This document shows positions 26,059 through 35,826 of a stretch of 64,000 nucleotides of DNA, one piece after another; the stretch's first letter is position 1, and each line of letters starts with the position of its first letter. The stretch lies in contig CAVUMM010000008.1 of the NCBI GenBank assembly GCA_963742655.1, forward strand, positions 1-64,000, read 5' to 3'. The notes below the pieces were generated by a model that was not told the DNA's origin, made no database searches, and saw nothing but the letters and a program-made list of their open reading frames with translations. The stretch is from JAICLK01 sp963742655. GTDB lineage: Bacteria; Patescibacteriota; Saccharimonadia; Saccharimonadales; UBA4665. A program made the position numbers and the translations under genes.

Positions 26059-26796
26059 ATGGCAGAAGACAAGGGGAGCAGCGAACGCCTGCTTGAACTT
26101 TACAATGAAGTCGATGCGTTCATGCGCCACCAATACGGGCAGGACAAATACGCCGATCATACTTTTTTAATTACTGAACTTTCCGTCAAAAACCGCGTCA
26201 TCGCGCAGTACCAGCAGGAGTTGCGTGCCATCGCGCAACTGCGTAACAGTCTCGTGCACAATCCGTTCGCCCATTTCAAGGGAGCAATTGCTCAGCCGGA
26301 CCCTGAAATCGTGCGCCGGTATGAGGTTATCCGCAATGCGCTGCTGCACCCGCGGGATGCGCTCAGTATTGCCATTCCGGCAAGCAAGATATACACCGCA
26401 AAGCTCGAAACGAACGCTATAGAGCTGCTGCGTACCATGAACGATAATATTTATACGCATGTTCCAATCATGGATGGGAACACTTTAGTGGGAATATTCA
26501 GCGAAAACACCGTCCTTTCATTCTTAGCCGATGCCGGCGAAGCAATTATCACTAATGACATGACCGTCGCAGATTTTGCCGACTACATTCCGCTCAAAGC
26601 TCACGCCAGCGAAGCGTTTGTGTTTTTGCCAAGAAGTGCACGGCTGAGCCAAGTGTTCGAGGTATTCAATATAGCCATTCACAAGCACGAGCGTATCGGC
26701 ATGATGTTTGTAACCGAGCACGGTAAAGAATCCGAAAAACCGCTCGGCATTATAACTGCGTGGGATCTGGCTAGCCCGGATTTCGAACTTGGTTAG
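26059..26796 (+). CDS. CBS-domain protein
   Basis: About 245 aa. An N-terminal helical region (to about 105) precedes two CBS modules: AIPASKIYTAKLETNAIELL to HVPIMDGNTLVGIFSENTVL, and VFLPRSARLSQVFEVFNI to PLGIITAWDL. CBS pairs bind adenosyl ligands. No attached enzyme or channel domain is seen. ATG 26059 follows TATACT (26047-26052) by 6 nt; the 3' end overlaps the next, convergent gene by 4 nt. Confidence 0.72.
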   Translation: MAEDKGSSERLLELYNEVDAFMRHQYGQDKYADHTFLITELSVKNRVIAQYQQELRAIAQLRNSLVHNPFAHFKGAIAQPDPEIVRRYEVIRNALLHPRDALSIAIPASKIYTAKLETNAIELLRTMNDNIYTHVPIMDGNTLVGIFSENTVLSFLADAGEAIITNDMTVADFADYIPLKAHASEAFVFLPRSARLSQVFEVFNIAIHKHERIGMMFVTEHGKESEKPLGIITAWDLASPDFELG

Positions 26797-28682
26797 TTGG
26801 CAGAACTATCAACGACTTTTCCCACGGCTCTTTTAAATATTTTTGCTAAAGCTTCACGCGGTCTGGAAATTACAAGCGCTTCATAGTATTCACTTTCATC
26901 AGGTGGATGATTCAGTGCGCTCCGGTGATAAAGGCACCTATCGACACCATGGTGAACGCGTCGTCCTAATTCAACGACTATTTCCTCGAGAGCGCGTACT
27001 TGTTCGGGGGTACCGCCGGCTATATCCCATGGGAAGATCACTAAATCGGTACCAAATTCCGATGCTTCATACATTTCATATAATTTTTCAACGGTCTCAA
27101 TTTTATACCGATTCAGCTCATCCGGTGTGTTACCCGGCCGATCGTTAAATGGCCATAGGGGCGTGCCATCACCTGGATTCGATAGGCGCGAGAGCATTTC
27201 ATTGAAGTTTATCTGATATTCATTCAGGGGTTCGCGCGGTTTCCGGACAATAAGTGCCTCGAAGTGGTCACGGTCGGATTTAAAGATAAGCGATAGGTTC
27301 TCCGCAATTTCACGATCCGTATCTGACATCCAATCAATCAATGTATCTTTATGAAATACGCGCCTAATGACACCATGTTTGACCCACTGTGCAAATTCGC
27401 CGACAACTTCATCGAGTATACGTACTTGATCCGGGCTGCCGTCGGCTACATCCCACGGGAATATTACCAGCTCAGCGCCTGGGGCGAGCTTCGCGTAGTG
27501 CATTTTTAGCATATTTAGGTTTTTTTCTTTAAATTCTTCCAGTTCGGCTTCCGAATTTGCACGCGGATAGTGATAAGGCACGCCGTCGATTATGGTTATA
27601 CCCGCCAAACTGTTGTCTGGGGCAGGTATTTCTTCATACGCATCGCCTTCGGAGTGTTGCTGATTGTTATACAGGCTGACGATTGCATGTCCTAACAGAT
27701 GGCTTGTTGCTAACGATGGAGGCAAGTTGGCAAGGCTACCGGCCGCAATCAATTCGGGCGGTGCTATATCCCTGGTTAATACCCTGAACGGCCGAATTTG
27801 CGGGTTCCCATGCGCGGCAGATACAATTTTGGCGACCTGCCACTCTATGTATCGACGGGCGATATCCGGTCCGGCGGGGCCGGTATCCCTTGCTGCTAGT
27901 TGCAGTTCGCGGTCGCGAGGGTCATCACGGAGGCGTCGTCGCGCCTCTAAAGCTGCGGCGGACGGAATGCCTAATGAGCTGACAATCTTAAGATAATTAT
28001 CACTTACCAGGTCAAGTTCATATCGCACACCCCAGGATGATTCAAGGTTCCCAGGGATCGGGGATTGTTCGTAGACACAATTTTGGGAAAGAAGCGTCTT
28101 TCGCAAGTTGGCAGCAAATAATTCAACGTCTCGTGATTCGTCAATAGTTAGCTCATACAAACATTTTTGTACGGCGGACTCAAGCAATTGTCTGGCAATG
28201 CTGCTTGCCGGATCGTGTACGTATTCTCCAGGATTTTCATTTGCCTTGGAAAATGCCGAAGCTACCGGAAGTAAGTCACGTGTTGTTTCATCGGCTTTAA
28301 GCTGTTGCATAGAACGCTCATCAAGCAAACCGCGAACGATCTCACGGGAAATACCGCCTCTCCTGTTTAATTCTTCGGCCAGAGCCAAACTCCCTTCGTA
28401 GTTCAAGGATGGACACAGGATTACTCGTACTACCGATTCAGCATCAACCGTACGGTATGCATCACGGCTGACTATCCAAACAACTAACCGGGTCCAAGCA
28501 TAGCCATGAGGCGCGTCCACTGGTTGGTCCGGTGCCCTCTGGTCATCGTTGGCAAGCAAGTCAGCACGCATGATAGGAAGTATGCCAGGATCGACAACTA
28601 CTAAGGCTGGCTTGGAATGCAGTGCTTGCTCAACAAGGTCGACGCTTAGGGCGTCTGTTGGGTAAGCTTCTGGTTGTGGCAT
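26793..28682 (-). CDS. Unknown protein with an internal duplication
   Basis: 629 aa, no recognised family or membrane segment. The C-terminal half holds two copies of a module of about 90-100 residues: GAELVIFPWDVADGSPDQVR...HFEALIVRKPREPL and GTDLVIFPWDIAGGTPEQVR...YYEALVISRPREAL. In each, (D/E)LVIFPWD(V/I)A is followed by an acidic helix, then H-G and an Arg-rich segment. N-terminal PALVVVDPGILPIMRADLL and VVRVILCPSLNYEGSLALAE resemble alpha/beta strands. Function unknown. Confidence 0.6.
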   Translation of the reverse strand: MPQPEAYPTDALSVDLVEQALHSKPALVVVDPGILPIMRADLLANDDQRAPDQPVDAPHGYAWTRLVVWIVSRDAYRTVDAESVVRVILCPSLNYEGSLALAEELNRRGGISREIVRGLLDERSMQQLKADETTRDLLPVASAFSKANENPGEYVHDPASSIARQLLESAVQKCLYELTIDESRDVELFAANLRKTLLSQNCVYEQSPIPGNLESSWGVRYELDLVSDNYLKIVSSLGIPSAAALEARRRLRDDPRDRELQLAARDTGPAGPDIARRYIEWQVAKIVSAAHGNPQIRPFRVLTRDIAPPELIAAGSLANLPPSLATSHLLGHAIVSLYNNQQHSEGDAYEEIPAPDNSLAGITIIDGVPYHYPRANSEAELEEFKEKNLNMLKMHYAKLAPGAELVIFPWDVADGSPDQVRILDEVVGEFAQWVKHGVIRRVFHKDTLIDWMSDTDREIAENLSLIFKSDRDHFEALIVRKPREPLNEYQINFNEMLSRLSNPGDGTPLWPFNDRPGNTPDELNRYKIETVEKLYEMYEASEFGTDLVIFPWDIAGGTPEQVRALEEIVVELGRRVHHGVDRCLYHRSALNHPPDESEYYEALVISRPREALAKIFKRAVGKVVDSSAN

Positions 28683-28850
28683 GTGTTACGCAACTCGCCT
28701 AAATTCCGCAATGAAATGGATGAATTTTATTTACCATACTATTTACTGTGCTAAAAAGCAAGTAAGTACATTACCCATTTAATTAACCTTTCATTATATC
28801 ATCGCGGACTGCCGGCAGGCTGCCGACTATTGCACATCTATAAATTGTTG
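28683..28850. other. Intergenic region between divergent genes
   Basis: AT-rich and without an open frame. A GC-rich stretch near 28803-28830 (GACTGCCGGCAGGCTGCCG) could form a small hairpin. It probably holds the minus-strand promoter for the 629-aa gene and the upstream flank of the RRM gene promoter; I cannot place the former with confidence. Confidence 0.3.
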
Positions 28851-28880
28851 TTGCAATCTCTACGCATACTAGTGTATAGT
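28851..28880 (+). promoter_or_regulatory. Promoter of the RRM-protein gene
   Basis: TTGCAA (28851-28856), an 18-bp spacer and TATAGT (28875-28880). Transcription from about 28887 gives a 5' leader of about 110 nt, long for this genome and suggestive of cold-shock-style post-transcriptional control. Confidence 0.55.
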
Positions 28881-28996
28881 TTGGACATTAGAACGGCTGC
28901 TCTAGTTTTAAGTTAATATTTTAAAAGTGTTTTGGGGTGCAGCTAATTTGGTTTGTTGCCAAGTATCCTCCAAGCAGTAACAAGGAGTGTCAAGTA

Positions 28997-29296
28997 GTGG
29001 CAACTAAATTGTTCGTGGGATCTTTATCCTGGAATGTAAACGACGACCAACTGCGCGATTTTTTCGCGGCTGTTGGAACTGTAGTATCGGCTACGGTAAT
29101 AACAGACCGTGATTCAGGTCGATCCAAAGGCTTTGGTTTTGTCGAAATGTCTTCTGACGATGAGGCGAAGAAAGCGATTGATGAGCTGAACGGCAAAGAG
29201 CTCGACGGCCGGGCCGTAACGGTAAACGAAGCCCGTCCACGCGAAGAGCGTCCCCGAAACAACTTCGGCGGCGATCGCAACAGTTACCGAAACTAA
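28997..29296 (+). CDS. RRM-type RNA-binding protein
   Basis: About 100 aa with one RNA recognition motif: RNP2 KLFVGSLSW and RNP1 KGFGFVEM are intact, with the usual beta-alpha-beta spacing, and a short basic Arg/Asn tail (RPREERPRNNFGGDRN). This is the glycine/arginine-tailed single-RRM type known as a cold-induced RNA chaperone in bacteria. GTG 28997 is preferred because AAGGAG lies about 9 nt upstream. A strong terminator follows. Confidence 0.85.
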   Translation: MATKLFVGSLSWNVNDDQLRDFFAAVGTVVSATVITDRDSGRSKGFGFVEMSSDDEAKKAIDELNGKELDGRAVTVNEARPREERPRNNFGGDRNSYRN

Positions 29297-29321
29297 ACCC
29301 TGGTAAAGGGCATAGGACATG

Positions 29322-29355
29322 AGGTCGTCTTTCATAGACGGCCTTATTTCTTTTT
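29322..29355 (+). terminator. Intrinsic terminator after the RRM gene
   Basis: GGTCGTCT-TTCAT-AGACGGCC forms an 8-bp stem followed by TTATTTCTTTTT. Confidence 0.8.
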
Positions 29356-29379
29356 AAGCCATACTGTTACAATTTAATT

Positions 29380-30777
29380 ATGAGCAGACTTGTATCAACC
29401 AATCCGGCTGACAATTACACGCGTATCGGCGAAGTTGAAATATCGACCGACGCAGAGATAAAAGCCAAAGTCGCCAAAGCCCAGGCTGCTAAGACGGCCT
29501 GGAAGGAACTGGGCGTTGAGGCGCGGATAAAATTACTGGAGCCGATCCGGGATGAATTCCTGGCGCGCAAGGATGAGATTGCCGAGCTAATTGTTCGTGA
29601 AACAGGTAAATCAATTACGGAAAGCAGGGCTGAGGTCGAGCGCTACACCGATGGTGAACTGACATGGTTTTTGGAAAACGCTCCAAAAGCGCTGGCCAGC
29701 GAGCCGACGCTCGAAGACGATGAATCGTACCACCGTATCATATATGAACCGCACGGAGTGGTTGCGGCGATAGCGCCGTGGAATTACCCGTTCGGTATGG
29801 CGGTGTGGGGGATTTTTCCAAACCTGATTGCCGGCAATACGGTGGTATTCAAAACCAGCGAAGAATGCCCGTTGGTCGGAAAACTCATCGAAGAAATCAT
29901 TCTAAGTCACAAATTGCCGGACGGCGTGTTCGCGGAAGTGTTTGGCGCAGGCGGTGTCGGGCAGTCGCTCGCGGAAAGCGATGTGGACCTGATCTGGTTT
30001 ACCGGCAGCACGAGAACCGGCAAGGCGTTGTACCGGACCGCGGCGGACAAATTCATCAAAGCTATTCTTGAAATGGGCGGCTCTAATCCGTGCGTGGTTT
30101 TTGACGATGTGGATATCACAGAAATTGCGCCGGTAATTTTCAGCGGGCGTTTCAAGCATAACGGCCAGGTTTGCAGCGCGCTTAAACGGCTGATCGTACA
30201 CGAATCGATCAAAGATAAACTGATTGCCGAACTGGTCAAAATTATCAAGCAACAGAATGTCGGGGATCCGATGGATCCTAAAACGGATCTCGGCAGCCTG
30301 GTCGCCAAAAGACAGAAAGATTTAGTCGAGGCGCAGCTGCAGGACGCCCTGCACAAAGGCGCGAAAATTGCCGCGCAGACCAAATTGCCGGATAGTCTTG
30401 AAGGCGCATTTGTGGCGCCAACATTGCTCACCAACATAACTAAAGACATGCGTGTCTGGCACGAAGAAGTATTCGGTCCGGTATTCCCGATCGTCACGTT
30501 CAAAACTGAAGAAGAAGCCGTGGCGCTGTCGAATGACACCGATTACGGTTTGGGCGGCCGGGTGTTGTCCGGCGACGTGCAGCGCGCCGAGCGAGTAGCA
30601 TCGCGGATTGATGCCGGTTCGATTGCACTCAACTTGGAAGCGCGCTTTGCAGCCTGCGATCCTTTCGGCGGCTACAAGTGCTCCGGCATGGGTCGCGAGC
30701 GCGGCATCATGGGCCTGCGCGAACTCTGCCAGGTCAAGGTTGTACAAACTCGCAACACAAGCTCTATTGAAGCGTAA
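29380..30777 (+). CDS. NAD(P)-dependent aldehyde dehydrogenase, succinate-semialdehyde type
   Basis: 465 aa. ALDH fold: cofactor region APWNYPFGMAVWG and FKTSEECP, FTGSTRTGKALYRTAADK, the general-base Glu in ILEMGGSNPCVV, and the nucleophilic Cys in NGQVCSALKR (about residue 265). The C-terminus has FGGYKCSGMGRERGIMGL. The overall pattern is closest to GabD-like succinate-semialdehyde dehydrogenases, though substrate is not proven. -10 TACAAT (29368-29373) lies 6 nt before the ATG. Confidence 0.88.
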   Translation: MSRLVSTNPADNYTRIGEVEISTDAEIKAKVAKAQAAKTAWKELGVEARIKLLEPIRDEFLARKDEIAELIVRETGKSITESRAEVERYTDGELTWFLENAPKALASEPTLEDDESYHRIIYEPHGVVAAIAPWNYPFGMAVWGIFPNLIAGNTVVFKTSEECPLVGKLIEEIILSHKLPDGVFAEVFGAGGVGQSLAESDVDLIWFTGSTRTGKALYRTAADKFIKAILEMGGSNPCVVFDDVDITEIAPVIFSGRFKHNGQVCSALKRLIVHESIKDKLIAELVKIIKQQNVGDPMDPKTDLGSLVAKRQKDLVEAQLQDALHKGAKIAAQTKLPDSLEGAFVAPTLLTNITKDMRVWHEEVFGPVFPIVTFKTEEEAVALSNDTDYGLGGRVLSGDVQRAERVASRIDAGSIALNLEARFAACDPFGGYKCSGMGRERGIMGLRELCQVKVVQTRNTSSIEA

Positions 30778-30872
30778 TTACATAACTCAAATTCGTAGTG
30801 CGTATGCATTTTGCTTCGATGCAAAATTGACTTATTTGCAATTACTATTTTTTACTGCTTGAATAAAACATC

Positions 30873-32483
30873 ATGAAAGCTACAAGCGCTGGTATGACTG
30901 TAGGCGAACTTGAACCTCCGCAGGATGAGCTAAGTCCGCTGATTGACAGTATCTCCTACCGCGCGGCTGAGGTCGAGCTGCTGGAAGCCGGAATCCCGAC
31001 CGTTACACGGCTTGGCAAACTTGCTTTGCATGAATCGGTGCTGTTCGGGATTGGCGGCGCAGAAGATATTTATCGGCGGCAAGCTGCCGTCCGCGAACTT
31101 GCCGCAAACGATGAGCTGCGCGGAATGCTCGGCGAGCGCCTAGCGGCATTTGGGCAAACAGAACGAAGTATCGACGCATTTCGCAGTGGCCAAAACTTTT
31201 CAAGCACATACAAAGCGGTTAGGCGAAATATGGGAGCATTACGCGCCATTGCCCAGACCGTTCCGGCAGACGAAATAAAGGACCGGATCGTTTCCCCGCT
31301 ATTGCGCTCCGCTTTGGGCGACGTGCAGGCGCTTGATGAGTCGTCGATAGCCGCTCGCTTGCGCGGACCGCTGTATTACACGCCTCGTGGATTGCGCGGG
31401 CGGGATGAACTGGGGCGGTTTAATTTGGCAAGACTGCGCTTCAGACCGATATTCAGCGGCAGGGTCGGATTACTAATGGCTGGAATATTCGCTGGAGCTT
31501 TGGCTGCAGGAAGCCGCGGCGAAATAACTCCGCTTGAAGCGATAACAATTGCTGCTACTGTTCCAACGGTGACTATGATGAGCGGGATGATGCTTATGCC
31601 AAATGCGCATACCCAATTATCGGCGAAGGAGGAATCGTGGAATCCCCCGACGGCATATAATCCCTTGCGCCGAAAAATTGATAAGACGCCCGAATGGGAT
31701 CCGGCTTTTCGGGCCATCGGCGAGCTTGATGTGCTGCACGGCCTGAGTAAAATGCTGCGCACAGTCCAAGAAAACGGGCATGATACGGCCTTTCCGGAAA
31801 TTGAAGATTCGGATGTGTATCACTTCGCGGCAGCCGGACTTAAAAATCCGCTGTTAACTTTCGAAGCCGGTCAGGACGTCGTTGCGAATTCAGTCGAACT
31901 GGGCGGCGATGAGCAGCTGACATTCCTTACGGGGCCGAATAGCGGCGGAAAGTCAACGATATCCAAGGCGCTCATTCTAAATCAGATTCTAGGGCAAATC
32001 GGCGGGCCGATGATTGCCGAGCAGGCACGGTTGACGTTGGCTGATCGTGTTTTCTACCACTTGCCGATGCCGCCAAACCAACAGGACAAAACCGGACGGT
32101 TTGGCTTTGAACTTGGCCGGGTTAATTCTATTATTAACGCCGTCACACGTCATACATTGACTGTTTTGGACGACTGCATGGACGGCACGACGCACCAGGA
32201 AAGGGTTGAAGTATTGAAAAATGTGATGCTTGGATATCTCGCGCTCGGCGGTGCGACGATGTTTTCCACCCACGCCCATGAATTGGTCACACAATTCGAG
32301 GAACACGGTATCGGGCAGTTTTGGCAGGTTATGTTTGCCGACGGCAAGCCGACCTTCAAAATAGAGCCCGGCATCTCCCGAACATCACACGCGGCAGAAG
32401 TCGCCAAAGAACATGGGCTTGATGAAACCACGTTAAGACAGCGAGTCCGCGACAAAACTGGCAAAGAACCTGTTTGGTTTTAA
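30873..32483 (+). CDS. MutS-related ATPase with membrane segments
   Basis: 536 aa. The C-terminal third is a MutS-type ABC ATPase: Walker A TGPNSGGKST (about residues 352-361), a Q-loop region, and Walker B LTVLDDCMDGTT where the usual DE is DD. HAHELVTQFEEHGIG is the switch His and THLAHELV-like loop. The N-terminal half is helical with no mismatch-recognition or clamp domain, and residues about 196-243 contain two hydrophobic helices (VGLLMAGIFAGALAAG and AITIAATVPTVTMMSGMM). This fits membrane MutS homologues rather than the repair enzyme; role unknown. Confidence 0.78.
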   Translation: MKATSAGMTVGELEPPQDELSPLIDSISYRAAEVELLEAGIPTVTRLGKLALHESVLFGIGGAEDIYRRQAAVRELAANDELRGMLGERLAAFGQTERSIDAFRSGQNFSSTYKAVRRNMGALRAIAQTVPADEIKDRIVSPLLRSALGDVQALDESSIAARLRGPLYYTPRGLRGRDELGRFNLARLRFRPIFSGRVGLLMAGIFAGALAAGSRGEITPLEAITIAATVPTVTMMSGMMLMPNAHTQLSAKEESWNPPTAYNPLRRKIDKTPEWDPAFRAIGELDVLHGLSKMLRTVQENGHDTAFPEIEDSDVYHFAAAGLKNPLLTFEAGQDVVANSVELGGDEQLTFLTGPNSGGKSTISKALILNQILGQIGGPMIAEQARLTLADRVFYHLPMPPNQQDKTGRFGFELGRVNSIINAVTRHTLTVLDDCMDGTTHQERVEVLKNVMLGYLALGGATMFSTHAHELVTQFEEHGIGQFWQVMFADGKPTFKIEPGISRTSHAAEVAKEHGLDETTLRQRVRDKTGKEPVWF

Positions 32484-32580
32484 AATCGTAAAATCAGTAA
32501 CGGTTTCCTCGATCTACTTTGCTTGACCGAAACCTATGCTTTAGCATAAGCTTAAACTGCATTTAAACGGACATATCAAC

Positions 32581-33276
32581 ATGAAATTACGCATACTAAG
32601 GAACGCCACCGTTTCCAGTGCGATTGCGCTCTGTTTGGCGCTCGTGCCGGTGGCAGCAATGGCGATGGAGTCGGGCCCAAGCGGCCGGCCCATTTTGCAG
32701 CCGCGGCAGACCAACGGTACGTCGGGCGATCAGGAATCAAAGGACCGGCAAAACCAAAACTCGGAGCCGGAAAGTGAGGCATCAGACGATACTGCTACCG
32801 GCACGAATGCGGCCGGGCAGCATAAACAGCACCGGCTCACAGGTAATATGCTGCGCGTGTGCGGGCTCCGGAAAGTGAAGATCGGCAGCATTATGGACCG
32901 CGCCGTGTTGCGCGGTACCAGACAAACCGAACTTTTTTCGACCATAGCCACCCGGGTTGAATCTTATTACGCCAGTTCGGGAAAAACGCTGGATAATTAC
33001 GACCAGCTCGTCGCGGCCGTAAATTCGGCAGCCGCGCAAGCTCAAACTGACTTGTCGGCGCTCAAGAGCCAGGGTTCGTTCAGCTGTAACGGCAGCGATC
33101 CCAAGGGCCAGATAACAGCGTTCCGCACAGCCATTCAGACTGAAATCAAAGATCTGAAGGCCTACCGCGCAGCCGTGAAAGACTTGATACAAGGCGTGAA
33201 ATCCGTAGCCGGCTCATCGGGTGCGACGAATTCGTCGAATTCAGATCAGCAGGGACAGGGAGGATCGCAGCAATGA
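32581..33276 (+). CDS. Secreted hypothetical protein
   Basis: 231 aa. Signal peptide MKLRILRNATVSSAIALCLA to VAAMAME; then a low-complexity segment rich in Gln, Glu and Ser, and a helical domain (about 95-205) with two Cys (LRVCGLRKVKIG, GSFSCNGSDP) that may form a disulfide. It overlaps the following pseudopilin gene by 4 nt (ATGA), so the two are translationally coupled and may be exported together. Confidence 0.7.
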   Translation: MKLRILRNATVSSAIALCLALVPVAAMAMESGPSGRPILQPRQTNGTSGDQESKDRQNQNSEPESEASDDTATGTNAAGQHKQHRLTGNMLRVCGLRKVKIGSIMDRAVLRGTRQTELFSTIATRVESYYASSGKTLDNYDQLVAAVNSAAAQAQTDLSALKSQGSFSCNGSDPKGQITAFRTAIQTEIKDLKAYRAAVKDLIQGVKSVAGSSGATNSSNSDQQGQGGSQQ

Positions 33277-33578
33277 AATCCTTACGACAACATGGCTTCA
33301 CTGCTATCGAAGCAATCATTATTGTAGTAGTGCTCGCCGGACTCGCCGGCGTCGGTTACGTGTTCATCAGTATGTACCACAAAGCGACGACTCCGGTCGC
33401 GTCGGTAACGACGACAAATGGAAGCACATCACAGACCGCATCAGTTTCTGTTCCCTCTGCACCGCAGGTGAAATCGAGCAGCGATTTGAATAGCGCGCTG
33501 AGCACGCTCAACCAGGTCGATCTTGATGCCGGCCTATCGGACAGCTCGCAACTCGGAAGCCAATCGAGCGCGTTGTAA
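33273..33578 (+). CDS. Type IV pilin-like (pseudopilin) protein
   Basis: 101 aa. N-terminus QHGFTAIEAIIIVVVLAGLAG is a prepilin signature: short basic leader, G before F at the cleavage site, Glu at +5 and a hydrophobic helix. The remaining about 60 residues are Ser/Thr-rich and short for a pilin head. It may be a minor subunit or a membrane-anchored scaffold. Coupled to the secreted protein upstream. Confidence 0.75.
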   Translation: MKSLRQHGFTAIEAIIIVVVLAGLAGVGYVFISMYHKATTPVASVTTTNGSTSQTASVSVPSAPQVKSSSDLNSALSTLNQVDLDAGLSDSSQLGSQSSAL

Positions 33579-33684
33579 GTTCCGCCAATTGACGCTAAAA
33601 GCCGCCTGATTGCCAATCGGAATAAAACTCGCTGAACCGTATCCTTGACGCTAAGCGTAAGTTGGCATAGGCTAAAGTGTAGAT

Positions 33685-34969
33685 ATGTTCGAAAACGCAA
33701 AAACACTGGTGAGCAGGTCACGCCTGCCATTTCTATCGTATCGCCGCGACAAAGACTTGACACCTGCCGACGTGCAGACGGCACGCGACTACATTGCCGC
33801 GTATTGGAAAAAGCTCGAACGCTTTCATCCGAAGGATGACGGTCTGCTGATTGGTGTGCCAAAACCGTATTTGGTACCGAGCTATGCCGAAGGTCACGAG
33901 TTCGATTACAACGAACTATTTTATTGGGACAGTTATTTTATGGTTCAGGGCAAGCTCAACGAGGATAATAAAGAATTAGTAATGGGTATCCTCGAAGACC
34001 TTGAAAGTATGTACAAGCGGTTCAAAATTATTCCGAACGGTTCGCAGCTATTCTACACGGCCCGATCACAGCCGCCCTTCCTCACCAGTTTTATATTTGA
34101 CGTTTACCATGCGTTCAATCCGGGCGAAAAATGGCTCAAGGAAAATATATAGAAATCGCCAAACAGGAATACAATCATGTGTGGCTGGGTACGCGCAAAC
34201 CGAATGCCCGCAAGATTTACCGGGACTTAAGCCGCTATTACGACTTTAATTACTTGCACGAAATTGCCGAAGCCGAAAGCGGCTGGGATATGACACCGCG
34301 TTTTAATCGCAAATGCATGGACTTCCTGCCAGTCGATTTGAATGCGCTATTGTCTACAAATACGAAATGGATTTCGCCCAAGCCGCCCGTATATTTGACG
34401 ATAAACGTGAAGCCGCCAAATGGGAACAGATCGCCAAAGAACGCAAGCATGTCATGAACGAATTGATGTGGGATAGATTGCGCGGACTATATTACGACTA
34501 TAATTATGTCAAGAAAAAGCGCGGCACCGTCAGTTCTCTGGCGGCGTATTTCCCGATGTGGGCAGGTATGGCCAGCGAAGCCCAGGCTGCATCGCTCGTT
34601 AAAGCTTTGCGACGGTTCGAGAATAAGGGCGGCCTGGCTACGACCGACTCACTGCCGCTTGGACAATACGTGCTCGGTTCGTTGCCGACCCAGTGGGCAT
34701 ACCCGAATGGTTGGGCGCCGCTGCATTTCATCGTCATTCAGGCGTTAGAACGCTACGGCTATCATAACGATGCGCGCCGTATCGCATTAAAATGGATTAA
34801 AACTAACTTGGACTGGTTCAAAGAGCACGGTATTTTTCTGGAAAAATATAATGTTGTATCACCCAAAGACCCGCCAGCCAAAGGCGTCTATCCGTCGCAA
34901 GTCGGTTTCGGCTGGACGAATGCCGTATTTGAACGCTTTTGCAAGGACTACATCGATAAGCCGCAGTAA
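33685..34969 (+). CDS. Trehalase (GH37), two apparent frameshifts
   Basis: The three successive frames together read as one trehalase of about 428 aa, which hydrolyses trehalose to two glucoses. Segments: ELFYWDSYFM and GSQLFYTARSQPP (first frame, to about 34145), EYNHVWLG...MDFLPVDLNALL (second frame, to about 34350), and YKYEMDFAQAARIF...QWAYPNGWAPLHF (third frame to the TAA at 34967). Each junction is resolved by adding a single base. Each part is well conserved, so recent mutation or assembly error is likelier than old decay. The stop overlaps the ATG of the HAD gene (TAATG). No signal peptide. Confidence 0.85.
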
Positions 34970-35580
34970 TGAATCCTCCAATCGGCGCTGCAGGCCTTCA
35001 GGCGTATATCAACAAACACCACAAAACCCATATCATTTTTGATTTTGATGCTACACTTTTGCTGCTTAAGCTTCCGTGGGAACAATGGGGCGACACCATG
35101 CGCGCCGAAATGCGTTCGCTTGATCCGGAACTATGGCAACTATGGGAACGTGACCGTGATCTGCCCGGCGTGCAGAACCGCTATGTGGCCGCATTCGGCG
35201 ATAAGGCGGAGCAACGGATCATCGAACATAACGAAGCGTTTGAAAATCGACTGAGCGGTGTTGACTTGCATGATGAACTTAACGATATCGTCCGCCGATT
35301 GGCTAGGCAATGCCGTCTGTTTATTTGGTCGTCAAATGTACGGAGTGTCATCGATAAAGTCCTAAACGAACAAGAATTACACACCTTGTTCGAAAAAGTA
35401 ATTACCCGCAATGACGTACGCATGATAAAACCTGACCCGGAGGGTTTTTCGCTGATTCGCGATCCGGCAGTTCCCAATTCGAAATATCTTTTAGTTGGCG
35501 ACAGCAGTAACGATTCAGGAGCGGCAAAATCTATCGGTATCGATTTTTACCATATCGACTTTTTCAACCAGGGCTTATAG
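34969..35580 (+). CDS. HAD-superfamily hydrolase
   Basis: 203 aa. Motif I FDFDATLL (nucleophile Asp and DxDxT), motif II WSSNVRSV, motif III lysine in MIKPDPEGF, and motif IV GDSSNDSGAA are all intact, with a helical cap between motifs I and II. It is likely a phosphatase of a small metabolite. Overlap with the trehalase stop suggests a role linked to sugar phosphates, but this is inference. Confidence 0.85.
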   Translation: MNPPIGAAGLQAYINKHHKTHIIFDFDATLLLLKLPWEQWGDTMRAEMRSLDPELWQLWERDRDLPGVQNRYVAAFGDKAEQRIIEHNEAFENRLSGVDLHDELNDIVRRLARQCRLFIWSSNVRSVIDKVLNEQELHTLFEKVITRNDVRMIKPDPEGFSLIRDPAVPNSKYLLVGDSSNDSGAAKSIGIDFYHIDFFNQGL

Positions 35581-35820
35581 ATGGTGCACCAAGAAAGATT
35601 TAGCGATACTCAGCTTGATGATTTCCAGCAAAAAGTCCCAGCTATATTAGCGTTGATTCATAAAGTCCAGGCCGATCTCGATGCGGAACGGGCACGACAA
35701 GAAATGTTGCTGGAAGAATTGCGGGCGCACAGCCCACTGAATCGTGCGAAAGCGGCAGCCTTTATGGTTTGTCACGAAGTTGCCGCTTGGGTGCTCGGTG
35801 TAAATGACCCTATGATATAA
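35581..35820 (+). CDS. Small hypothetical protein
   Basis: 79 aa, starting immediately after the HAD stop. Mostly helical, with a likely coiled-coil segment (IHKVQADLDAERARQEMLLEEL cut across about residues 22-44). Unknown. It is the third gene of the trehalase-HAD operon; its last codons overlap the next promoter. Confidence 0.55.
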   Translation: MVHQERFSDTQLDDFQQKVPAILALIHKVQADLDAERARQEMLLEELRAHSPLNRAKAAAFMVCHEVAAWVLGVNDPMI

Positions 35821-35821
35821 T
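35816..35821 (+). promoter_or_regulatory. -10 box overlapping the upstream stop codon
   Basis: TATAAT overlaps the TAA of the 79-aa gene and ends 5 nt before GTG 35827, so the next gene would be leaderless. Confidence 0.5.
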
Positions 35822-35826
35822 TCCGC

